Positions 46,346 to 54,223 of a stretch of 64,000 nucleotides of DNA are shown here, piece after piece. The notes beneath the pieces are model-generated. The model was given only the letters and a program-made list of their open reading frames with translations. It was not told the DNA's origin and made no database searches. This DNA comes from JAEUJZ01 sp964460115 (GTDB taxonomy: Bacteria > Myxococcota_A > Polyangia > Palsa-1104 > JAEUJZ01), in contig CAYWPR010000018.1 of assembly GCA_964460115.1 (NCBI GenBank), positions 19,415 to 83,414 on the forward strand. Direction: 5' to 3'. Position 1 is the first letter of the stretch. Each line of letters opens with the position of its first letter. Made by a program: the position numbers and the translations under genes.

Positions 46346-47980
46346 GTGCGCACCATTTCGAACTATCCGCTGCTGCGCTTTTCGGCAGAGCGCGCGGCCA
46401 TCGTCAGCGAGACGGTGCAGCGCGCCTTTGCCACCGCGGTCGCACGCAGCGCGCCTGAATACACCCTCAATGACGCCTGTTTGAACGAGATTCGTCGCCT
46501 GTCCGAAAGTTCGCACGTTGAAGAAATCCGCAGTCTTGGCGAATGGAAGCGGCTGTGGCGATCCCTCGGCACGCTGTCGCGCCCCGAGCTTTTGCTGGAA
46601 TTGCGCAATCTGATTGCCGCATATGCCGAAGACATCGCCGGCGGTTTCAGTTCGCCCGTCTATCGTCTGGCGACACAAGTGCTGCCGCCGGCGCTCGGGC
46701 TGCTTTTGTCGCCAGCGCGGCTATCGGATCTAGGCCTGCATGTGGTGCAACCTTCGCAGCTTGCCGCACGTCTTTACCGGCGCATGCAAGTCGCAGGACC
46801 GCTTGCGCACCTGCGCGCGCTGGCCGAGCGCGGAACCCTGGTCTGCGTGCCGACGCATCTATCCAATTTGGATTCGCCGCTTATGGGCTATGCCCTGCAA
46901 GTGGCCGGGCTGCCGCCGTCGACCTATGGCGCCGGCAAGAATTTATTTACCAATCCTGTCCTCGGCTTTTTTATGCGCAATCTGGGCGCCTACCGCGTCG
47001 ATCGCCGCATCAAGCACGATCTTTATAAAGATGTGCTGAAGACCTATTCGCAGATCATTTTAGAACGCGGTTACCATTCGATGTTTTTTCCCGGCGGGAC
47101 CCGTTCGCGCTCGGGCCGCGTCGAGGATCACCTCAAGCTCGGTCTGCTTGGCACGGTGCTAAGCGCCACCATCGAACGCTTTGCGCGCCTGCAGGGCCTT
47201 GTGCCGGGCGCGCCGATACGGCCGATCTACATCGTGCCGGTCACCATCAACATGCAGCTTGTGCTAGAGGCCGAAACGCTTATCGCCGACTATTTAAAGG
47301 AAACCGGCAAAGCGCGATTCATCATCGAAGACGATGAATCCACCCAGGTGCGGCGCATGGTGCAATTTGTCCGTTCGACGCTGACCCACGCCGGCGCAGT
47401 GGTTGTACGCTTTGGCCAGCCGCTGGATGTGCTGGGCAACCCGGTGGACGAGGCCGGCCATTCGCAAAGCCACAGCGCCATTGCTCAGACGCTGGACCTG
47501 GCGCGCTACTTCTTGGTGCGGCAAAACGATGGTTCCATGGCCCCGCAGGGGCTTTTACAGCGCGATGCCGAATATATGCAGGACACCGGAACCGCCATTG
47601 TCGACAGCTTTCGCCGCAATACGGTCCTGATGAGCACGCATCTTTTGGCCTTTGTGGTCTTTCGCTTTGTCGAACTGGCGCTGCCCGGGCTGGATCTTTA
47701 CCGCCAATTGCGACAACCGCTGGATTTGCAACTGGAAATTCCCGCCGTGCTGGCTGAAATCGAGCGTCTGCAAAATCGGCTGCGGCAGCGCGGACATCTG
47801 CTTGGGCCGTTTGCTGCGGGCTCGGCGCGTGACGCGCTGGACACCGCGCTTATCGCCTTTGGCAGTTATCACGGCGAAAAAGCGGTGGTGCGCACCGGCG
47901 AAAACACGGTGGCGCCCGGCGATCGCCAGCTTCTTCTTTATTACCAAAACCGCATCGCATCGCTTAGGGGCTGGACATGA
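46346..47980 (+). CDS. Glycerolipid acyltransferase (PlsB/PlsC superfamily)
   Basis: A GTG start gives 544 residues. The acyltransferase core lies at about 160-310. THLSNLD provides the HX4D pair (H171, D176), GAYRVDRR is the second motif, FFPGGTRSRSGR the third (PGGTRSR in place of EGTRSR), and IYIVPVTI the fourth. The length and N-terminal helical extension are closer to glycerol-3-phosphate acyltransferases than to PlsC. The stop overlaps the ATG of a GpsA-like gene, so acceptor (G3P) and enzyme would be logically linked, although that partner appears catalytically dead. Confidence 0.88.
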   Translation: MRTISNYPLLRFSAERAAIVSETVQRAFATAVARSAPEYTLNDACLNEIRRLSESSHVEEIRSLGEWKRLWRSLGTLSRPELLLELRNLIAAYAEDIAGGFSSPVYRLATQVLPPALGLLLSPARLSDLGLHVVQPSQLAARLYRRMQVAGPLAHLRALAERGTLVCVPTHLSNLDSPLMGYALQVAGLPPSTYGAGKNLFTNPVLGFFMRNLGAYRVDRRIKHDLYKDVLKTYSQIILERGYHSMFFPGGTRSRSGRVEDHLKLGLLGTVLSATIERFARLQGLVPGAPIRPIYIVPVTINMQLVLEAETLIADYLKETGKARFIIEDDESTQVRRMVQFVRSTLTHAGAVVVRFGQPLDVLGNPVDEAGHSQSHSAIAQTLDLARYFLVRQNDGSMAPQGLLQRDAEYMQDTGTAIVDSFRRNTVLMSTHLLAFVVFRFVELALPGLDLYRQLRQPLDLQLEIPAVLAEIERLQNRLRQRGHLLGPFAAGSARDALDTALIAFGSYHGEKAVVRTGENTVAPGDRQLLLYYQNRIASLRGWT

Positions 47981-48927
47981 GCGCGCTTTCCTCTGGCTTG
48001 AGCGTGGCGGTGCTGGGCAGCGGGCGCTGGGCGCGCGCATTGACGGCGCTTTTGGAAAAGCATCGCGAACAAACGCCCGAGCGCATCGCCCGTGTCCTTT
48101 CCATAAACGATGAAGCCGCGCTTCACACGCTGGAAGCTGCCGATTTGCTGATTCTGGCGACACCGGCAGCCATGGTGCGGCCGCTGATGCAGCAAGCGGC
48201 GCGATTTCTGCATGGCGCACAACTGCTGATCCATGCGATCGGCAGCTTGGCCCCGGTGGCTGCCGATGGCAGTCGCGCGCTGATCTCTGAAGTGGTACGC
48301 CTCGAGACGCCGCTGCGCCGCATCGGAGCTTTGGCCGGCCCGGCTTTGGCCCTGGATTTGGAACAACGCCGACCCGCTGCCCTGGTTTGTGGCAGCCGCT
48401 TTGACGAAGTCAGCGCCCTGGCCAAGCAAGTGTTAAGCGGCCCTTCGTTGCTGATTTACACCACGCGCGACCAACTGGGAGTGGAAGTGGCGCGAGCAAC
48501 GGCCGCGGTGGTGGCACTGGCCGGCGGCATTGCCGACGCGATCGGGCTAGGGGCGGCAGCGCGGGCGGTGCTAGTGACCCGCGGCGCCGCCGAAATGGCG
48601 CGGCTCGGCGTGGCCCTTGGGGCCAGCGAACAAACCTTCTTCGGCTTGGCTGGCGTTGGTGAAATGATGCTGGCGACCGATGGACATGGCTCGGCCGATT
48701 TTGAACTTGGCCGGCTCCTTGGCCAAGGTCTAGACCTGCCGACCGCGCAGTATCAAGTGGCGCGCGTCTGCGACGGTCCTGGAATGATCAAAGAAATTCT
48801 GCGCCTGGGCGCCGTGCACAAGCTGCATCTGCCGCTGTCTACGACGCTAAGCACTCTGCTTGCCGGCCAAAGCACAGCGCAGCGCGCCCTCGGTGAATTA
48901 TTTTTCACCGAGAGCCGCCGCGAATAG
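47977..48927 (+). CDS. GpsA-like protein lacking catalytic lysines
   Basis: The 316-residue protein follows the fold of NAD(P)-dependent glycerol-3-phosphate dehydrogenase. AVLGSGRWARALT is the Rossmann loop, then GPALALDL, GLGAAARAVLVTRGAAEMARLG and TFFGLAGVGEMMLAT. Key residues differ. The GALKN motif reads RATAA (Lys to Ala176), the TKG motif AIG (Lys to Ile88), GDN becomes GAA, and GLGDL becomes GVGEM with the SRN loop changed to GSAD. The enzyme is therefore unlikely to reduce DHAP. It is translationally coupled to the acyltransferase and may act as a regulatory or structural partner. Confidence 0.8.
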   Translation: MSALSSGLSVAVLGSGRWARALTALLEKHREQTPERIARVLSINDEAALHTLEAADLLILATPAAMVRPLMQQAARFLHGAQLLIHAIGSLAPVAADGSRALISEVVRLETPLRRIGALAGPALALDLEQRRPAALVCGSRFDEVSALAKQVLSGPSLLIYTTRDQLGVEVARATAAVVALAGGIADAIGLGAAARAVLVTRGAAEMARLGVALGASEQTFFGLAGVGEMMLATDGHGSADFELGRLLGQGLDLPTAQYQVARVCDGPGMIKEILRLGAVHKLHLPLSTTLSTLLAGQSTAQRALGELFFTESRRE

Positions 48928-48970
48928 CCAAACTGTCCGGCGCGAACAAAGCGTGGCGCCGAAAAGTACT

Positions 48971-50509
48971 TTATGGTTCGTATTGCTCGGAGGCCGACGC
49001 GCTTAGCGGGGCCGAGGCGCTGTTTTCGAACTCGATGCGTCGCGGTACTTTGTAGGGGGCCAGATTGCGCGCGCAGTGGTCAATAAGCTCCTCAGGCAGG
49101 CAGCGGCTAGAGCAAACGACGCTGGCCACGACCATGGAGCTGCCGTGCTCATCCACGTACATGCTGGCCGAAGCGGCGCGCACTTTTGGATAGGATTCCA
49201 AGCAGCTTTCGACTTCGCTTAAGGCAACGCGCTTGCCTTCGATCTTGACCAAATCGTCCTCGCGGCCGATGAGTGTCAGGCGACCTTGCTTGTCCAGCCG
49301 CCCGGTGTCTCCGGTCCGCAAATAGCCTTCCGCGTCAAAGCCGCCGATAGCCGTTGCCGTAGGCTTGGCTTCGGCAGCGGCTTTGGTGCGCCGACCGGTA
49401 GGAGGCGCAGGTGGGGTGGCCGCGGCGCCAATGGTGCCCACGGAACTTTGGGCCACGGCGCTCGAACGTACCCAAATTGCACTGCGCCCTTCGGCATCCG
49501 GTGGCCCCAGACGCAAATCGACACCCGGCAGCGGCTTCCCAACGGTTTCGGGCAAAAGGCCTTTGCGATCGCAGCTTACCGCCCCCGCTTCGGTGGTGTG
49601 ATAAATCGGGATGACCCGCACGCCCCAGCGCGCGCGAAAAGATTCGGCCACTGCTTCGCTTAGCATCGATCCGGTGGCCAAAAAACGCGCCCCGGTCGTG
49701 TGAATGGGCCGGGCCGTCGGCAGCTTGGCAAGCGCGGCGTAAAGCGGCGGCGTTGCCGGCAAAAGATCGACTTCCTGCTCGCGCAGAAGTTTGACGATGC
49801 GCCGCGGCGCTACTTCATCCTCAAGATACAGCGTAGCCCCATAACGCAGGGCCAGGCACAATCCTAGATCGAAGCCATAGGCGGCAAAGAGCGGCACGGT
49901 GCTTAGAATGCGGTCTTCCGACGAGACATCTAGGCACTTGGCGAGATTCTGGCAATTTCCTTCCAGATTCTCGGCGGTGCGCATCACGCCTTTGGGATCT
50001 CCCGAGGAATCGGCAGTTAGAAGCACGACTTCAGCCGAGCCCGGCGGCGCTTCTTCGCGCCTATAGATCGAGCAGGTCAAAAGCGTCCCTTGCAAGCGCC
50101 GACGGCTCTCGGGTTCTAGACGCGCCCCGCGCCGTCCCCGCTGTAGCGTGCCCAAAGGCGGGCTTGCGGAAGGCAGCTCATTGCCGCCGCGGGGCCTGGT
50201 GATGAGTGCTCGCAGCGGTGCCGCCCCCAGAAAAAGCGTCAGATCGCGCACCCCGGTGGTCGGATCCAGCGGCACGACCGTCGCGCCCAGCTTCGACAGA
50301 GCCAAAGCCAGAATGGCAAAGTCGGGGACGTTGCCGAGCATCAGCCCGACCCAGTCACCGCGTTCAATGCCCATGGCTGAAAACTCTTGCGCCCGCCGTT
50401 CCACGCGATGCTGAAGCCCGCGCCAGGAAAGGTAGGTGTCGCGATAGACGAGGGCCTTGGTGGTACCTCGAGAATTCGTTGCCTCTATTAGCCAGCGATA
50501 GAGCAGCAT
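48971..50509 (-). CDS. AMP-binding (ANL superfamily) acyl-CoA ligase-like protein
   Basis: The 512 residues have the ANL order. LLTADSSGDPKGVM is the nucleotide loop, IPIYHTTEAGAVS the A5 region, GYLRTGDTGRLDKQGRL A7 and GREDDLVKIEGKRVALSEVE A8. An Ala/Pro/Thr-rich insert of about 40 residues separates A5 from A7 (PPAPPTGRRTKAAAEAK). The C-terminus ends in PLSASASEQYEP, where the adenylating Lys of the usual P-(R/K)-T-x-x-G-K motif should be. The missing lysine suggests weak or altered adenylation. No signal peptide. Convergent with the GpsA-like gene. Confidence 0.85.
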   Translation of the reverse strand: MLLYRWLIEATNSRGTTKALVYRDTYLSWRGLQHRVERRAQEFSAMGIERGDWVGLMLGNVPDFAILALALSKLGATVVPLDPTTGVRDLTLFLGAAPLRALITRPRGGNELPSASPPLGTLQRGRRGARLEPESRRRLQGTLLTCSIYRREEAPPGSAEVVLLTADSSGDPKGVMRTAENLEGNCQNLAKCLDVSSEDRILSTVPLFAAYGFDLGLCLALRYGATLYLEDEVAPRRIVKLLREQEVDLLPATPPLYAALAKLPTARPIHTTGARFLATGSMLSEAVAESFRARWGVRVIPIYHTTEAGAVSCDRKGLLPETVGKPLPGVDLRLGPPDAEGRSAIWVRSSAVAQSSVGTIGAAATPPAPPTGRRTKAAAEAKPTATAIGGFDAEGYLRTGDTGRLDKQGRLTLIGREDDLVKIEGKRVALSEVESCLESYPKVRAASASMYVDEHGSSMVVASVVCSSRCLPEELIDHCARNLAPYKVPRRIEFENSASAPLSASASEQYEP

Positions 50510-50669
50510 TGCCTTGTGCCTGCCACTTGAGACTTGAATGAGATGTTAAACGCCAGAATTAAGCGCCCTGAACTTTAACGCGCCCCAAACTTACATACAA
50601 GGCTTTCCAACCACTATGTAGGTGTTTCCTTAGGTCCCGTTCCGTTCACAGGGGCAGGCTTTCTCAGGT

Positions 50670-52646
50670 ATGGTTCTTGGCATCATGTATGGGCATAGGT
50701 CCGGGCTTTGGCGAAGGATTGCTCGTCTATTCACCGGCGTGACTGGGCTAGCCGGGGCGGCCACGCTACTACATTTACAGTGCGAACGTTTGCATAGCCC
50801 GCCGCATGTTCTGCATCCGGCCGAAACCGGCGGCGCCAATTCGGCAGATGGCGGCAGCACGCGCCGCGAGCTAAATCTTTTAATCTCTGAGCAGCTAGAT
50901 GCCGAGCTGCAATTTTCGCCGACGCTTGCCACTTGGCTTGGCGATCACTCGTCTGACGATCGGCTGGACGATGTACGCAGCGATAACATCGGGCGCGAAA
51001 TCGCGCGGCTAGATGGCATGGCCGAACGCCTGCGCCGGCTGGCCGAGCAAGAGCGCACTGCGCCAAGCCCGGCGCCGCCGTCTCCGTCAGGGCCTGCGCC
51101 GAGCCTTGGCGATATTCAGCGTCTGGATCTGCAGCTTTTGCAGGCACGGGTCGAATCCAAACGCCAGGAACTGCTCGAGCTGCGCCCTTTTGAGCGCAAC
51201 CCCATCTACTATACAAACCTGATCGCCTTTGGCCTGGACGGGCTTATCAGCACGAATTTGATGTCGCTGTCCGGCATGCGTGCCTTGCGAGGCCGGCTCG
51301 CGGCAATTCCCGGCCTGTGCCGCGAAGCGCAGCGCAATCTGAAAAACCCGCCGGAACTGTGGACACGCCGCGCAGTGGAGGTGGCACAACTGACGCGCGA
51401 CTTTGTCGCGCTTTTGCTGCCGCGAGTGCTGGCCAACATCACGATGCTGGATCCGGCGCTGCTTGACGACGTCAACCACCAGCGAGAGGTCGCGCAGCGC
51501 GCGCTTGAAGACTTTGCCAACTGGCTTGGCCACGATCTGCTCTCGCACAGCAAGGGCGATTGGTCGCTGCCGCGCGATCGCTTTTTAGCGCGGCTGCGGG
51601 CGGCCGAGATGCTCGATGTGTCGCTTGATACGCTGCAAAACCTTGTCGAGTTTGAGGCGCGCGAAACCAAACGCCATCTCGACGATTTGGCGCGACGGGT
51701 GCTTGGTCAAACCAGCGGCAGCCCGACGCGGGCGATTAGCGAGGCACTGCGCGCCGTCGAAGAAGATCATTCACGGCCCGAAGAAATTTTGCGCGCCGCT
51801 GAATCGGCCCTGGATCGCGCCGTGGAAATGGTGACCGCACAAAAATTTGTAAGCCTGCCACCTGCCCGCCCTCAGGTGATGGAAATGCCGGCGCATCGCT
51901 TTGGCTTTGTACTGCTGTCGATGCCGGCGCGGCTAGAACCCGAGCGCCCGGCGCAGCTATATATCGATCCCGTGGATCAAAGCTGGAAGGATCGCAAGCG
52001 CATTGGCGATCACCTGCGCATGCTCAATCGCTCGCAGCTTTTGCTAAGCGCGCTGCACGAGGTCTTTCCCGGACAGTACACCCAGCAAATGGTCGAACGG
52101 CATCAGCAAAACCGACTGTCTCCGCTGCGGTTGCGCACGCTGAGCCCGGCTTTTCTAGAAGGCTGGTCGCATTATGCGGAGCAGAGCATTTTGCAAGAAG
52201 CGCCGCTAAACAGCGCCGCCAGCGAAAAGCTTTTGTTTTTGGGGCTGCGAATTCAGCTTTTGCGGCTGGGGCGGCTTTTGATGGCGCTGCGTCTGCATGC
52301 GCCTCTTGGCGTGGCCCCGCAGCCGGCGGCGCGCCTCGAAGATGCGGTTCGGTTTTTTACCGAGGAATGCTATCTGGACGAGTACGCGGCGCGGCGCGAA
52401 GCCGAGCGGCTGACTTATGATCCGCTGTGCGGCCTTGGCGCACTCGGGCAGTTGCAACTTTCGCAACTGCGCCTAGACGCGCAGAAAGAGCAAGGCGAGC
52501 GCTTCAACTTGCAGGGATTTCACGACGCCCTTTTGGCCCAAGGCGCACTGCCGGTGGTGGCTTTGCGCCGTATTTTGCTTTTGCATCCGGGCCCGTCGCT
52601 ACTAGCGCCGCCCGAGCCGCCCCCAAGCGGCGAAGTGACCGAATAA
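50670..52646 (+). CDS. DUF885 family protein, membrane-anchored
   Basis: The 658-residue protein has one N-terminal hydrophobic helix (about 17-36: IARLFTGVTGLAGAATLLHL) and a long helical body. Near residue 463, LHEVFPGQYTQQ corresponds to the HExxPGHxxQ metal site of DUF885 peptidase-like proteins, with Gln replacing the second His. EGWSHYAEQ (about 497) gives the glutamate that completes the site. DUF885 members are predicted zinc peptidases related to thermolysin-type enzymes. An in-frame ATG at 50685 is an alternative start. The tail is Pro-rich. Confidence 0.85.
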   Translation: MVLGIMYGHRSGLWRRIARLFTGVTGLAGAATLLHLQCERLHSPPHVLHPAETGGANSADGGSTRRELNLLISEQLDAELQFSPTLATWLGDHSSDDRLDDVRSDNIGREIARLDGMAERLRRLAEQERTAPSPAPPSPSGPAPSLGDIQRLDLQLLQARVESKRQELLELRPFERNPIYYTNLIAFGLDGLISTNLMSLSGMRALRGRLAAIPGLCREAQRNLKNPPELWTRRAVEVAQLTRDFVALLLPRVLANITMLDPALLDDVNHQREVAQRALEDFANWLGHDLLSHSKGDWSLPRDRFLARLRAAEMLDVSLDTLQNLVEFEARETKRHLDDLARRVLGQTSGSPTRAISEALRAVEEDHSRPEEILRAAESALDRAVEMVTAQKFVSLPPARPQVMEMPAHRFGFVLLSMPARLEPERPAQLYIDPVDQSWKDRKRIGDHLRMLNRSQLLLSALHEVFPGQYTQQMVERHQQNRLSPLRLRTLSPAFLEGWSHYAEQSILQEAPLNSAASEKLLFLGLRIQLLRLGRLLMALRLHAPLGVAPQPAARLEDAVRFFTEECYLDEYAARREAERLTYDPLCGLGALGQLQLSQLRLDAQKEQGERFNLQGFHDALLAQGALPVVALRRILLLHPGPSLLAPPEPPPSGEVTE

Positions 52647-52661
52647 CGATTTCACGGGTCC

Positions 52662-53018
52662 TTATTTGCAGCAGTACGCGCAGGTGCTGATGCCGCGGCA
52701 CAAATCTTTGGATACCATCTTCATGTCGCAGCGCGCTGCCGAGGTATCGCCGGCGCAAATGTTCGGCAAATCGATGGGACTTTTCAAACTGAGGCAGGCA
52801 AAGACTTCGTCCGATACTTTGATTCCGCCCACCGAGCACTCGAGCAGGGGCGCAGAGCAGTAGACATTGTCGATGCAATAAAGCCCATCTGGGCACTTGC
52901 CGCGATCGCACTTGAGAATCTGGGTACTCAGGTCGGGGTTATAGCAAGACGTCGCAAAAGACGCGGCCAGCATAATGCCGAGCCCCTGCGATATCACGGT
53001 GCGGACCCGCGCCAACAT
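52662..53018 (-). CDS. Small Cys-rich lipoprotein
   Basis: The ATG at 53018 overlaps the TGA of the TPR gene. The 118-residue product has a lipoprotein signal ending in AASFATSC. The mature part contains about eleven further cysteines in short spacings (CDRGKCPDGLYCIDNVYC), as in disulfide-rich extracellular modules. No family was recognised. It is co-transcribed with the TPR membrane protein and convergent with the DUF885 gene. Confidence 0.75.
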   Translation of the reverse strand: MLARVRTVISQGLGIMLAASFATSCYNPDLSTQILKCDRGKCPDGLYCIDNVYCSAPLLECSVGGIKVSDEVFACLSLKSPIDLPNICAGDTSAARCDMKMVSKDLCRGISTCAYCCK

Positions 53019-53824
53019 CAAAACCGCCCAAGAAGGGCCAAGCCGCTGGCCCGTGGTGACAGGGTCAAAGACATTCCGGTTTTTTGCTCGTAGAGCCAGC
53101 TTAAAGCCCAGATTCCACCGACGCCAAGCGCCAGCCCGCCGATCACATCCAAGCCGATGGCCGCCCCTTCCATGGCCCGACCGCGCCGTTCCGTATTCTG
53201 CAAATCTACAGAGAAAACCATATTCTGGTTGCTCACATCACCGACCCGTTTGCCGGCGACGATGGCCGCGCCGCCAAGTCCGGCTCCGATGATCAAAAGC
53301 ACGGCGCCGCTGCCCAGCAGCGCCAGGGCCGGACGCGGCGGTTTGAGAACCGGGCGCGGCGGCGGCTGTTCGCCTTCCTTGATGGCCTGCGCAATGCGCA
53401 AGTCATCGATGCGCTGGCGGGCAATGGGAACATCTGGAGCTCCGGGGCATTCCTGAACATAAGTTTCCAGGTACTTGATGGCGTCGGCATGCTGCTCGAG
53501 CTTGGCGCACACCTGCGCCAGGTTGATCAAAAAATCGGGCAAACGAGAAATCTCATACGCCGTCTGAAAATCGTCGCGGGCTTTCTGATATTCCTTTGCA
53601 TCATAGTAAATCATGCCGCTTTCCCACAAACGGCGCGCTTTTTCTAAAGCGGTACTGCTGGGGGCTTGTGCGGGACGACATTCGTATTTCTCGCGTTCGC
53701 GGCGCTTATAACTGCGCGCAAACACATTGGGTATTAAATCTCCCCTTATTGCCAAGGGATCTGCCACTAAGCAGTAAAAACCCAATATCGATAAAATGTA
53801 CCGACCATCAGCCGACCGATGCAT
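53018..53824 (-). CDS. TPR-repeat protein with C-terminal membrane helices
   Basis: The 268-residue protein has a hydrophobic N-terminus (about 8-22), then two to three TPR-like helical repeats (about 58-145: ARRLWESGMIYYDAKEYQKA). A Pro-rich hinge (PPPRPVLKPPRPA) leads to helices at about 168-190 and 218-242. This TPR-hinge-two-helix architecture is common in myxobacterial envelope proteins. The partner is unknown. The next gene starts inside its stop codon. Confidence 0.75.
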   Translation of the reverse strand: MHRSADGRYILSILGFYCLVADPLAIRGDLIPNVFARSYKRREREKYECRPAQAPSSTALEKARRLWESGMIYYDAKEYQKARDDFQTAYEISRLPDFLINLAQVCAKLEQHADAIKYLETYVQECPGAPDVPIARQRIDDLRIAQAIKEGEQPPPRPVLKPPRPALALLGSGAVLLIIGAGLGGAAIVAGKRVGDVSNQNMVFSVDLQNTERRGRAMEGAAIGLDVIGGLALGVGGIWALSWLYEQKTGMSLTLSPRASGLALLGRF

Positions 53825-54223
53825 GCAGATACGCTCGGCCGCCTATTATAAAGCATCTCGATTGCGGCGGTGCTCCTCATCCTTGCGTGAACCACTCAGC
53901 GCCGACCCATTTCTGATCGTCTCTCGGAAAAATTCGTATTGCGGTGCAAAAATGGCGCAAGCCGAGTTCCCTACAAGTATCCCGATGGCAGGGAATATGC
54001 GCAATATATGCTGATGTAACCAGATCTGCTTTATTTGGCGAATCTGTTGTCTCGTGTTGCAAACTCTTTTAATCGCGAGAGTTTTTTGGCGGCCCATGTG
54101 ATGTAAGGTTTAAGCTAGAATCGACCCGAGTCAGTGAGATTCGCAGGCACATCGCATAAACCTGCTATCGCCGCAGATAGCTAAGCGCATGCCACCTGCC
54201 CTCATTCCAAAAAGGAGTTATAC
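53825..54223. other. 400-base divergent intergenic region
   Basis: Between the TPR gene and the vWA lipoprotein gene there is no credible coding frame. It contains one hairpin followed by a T-run, listed separately, and GGAG just before the ATG of the vWA gene. Base composition is more AT-rich than the coding parts. Promoters for both genes are expected here, but no clear -35/-10 pair was found. Confidence 0.5.
54061..54087 (+). terminator. Hairpin with T-tract, possible intrinsic terminator
   Basis: AAACTCT (54061-54067) pairs with AGAGTTT (54078-54084), and the Ts run to 54087. It points on the plus strand although no plus-strand gene lies upstream in this gap, so it could end a short leader or small RNA, or attenuate the downstream lipoprotein gene. 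Confidence 0.4.
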
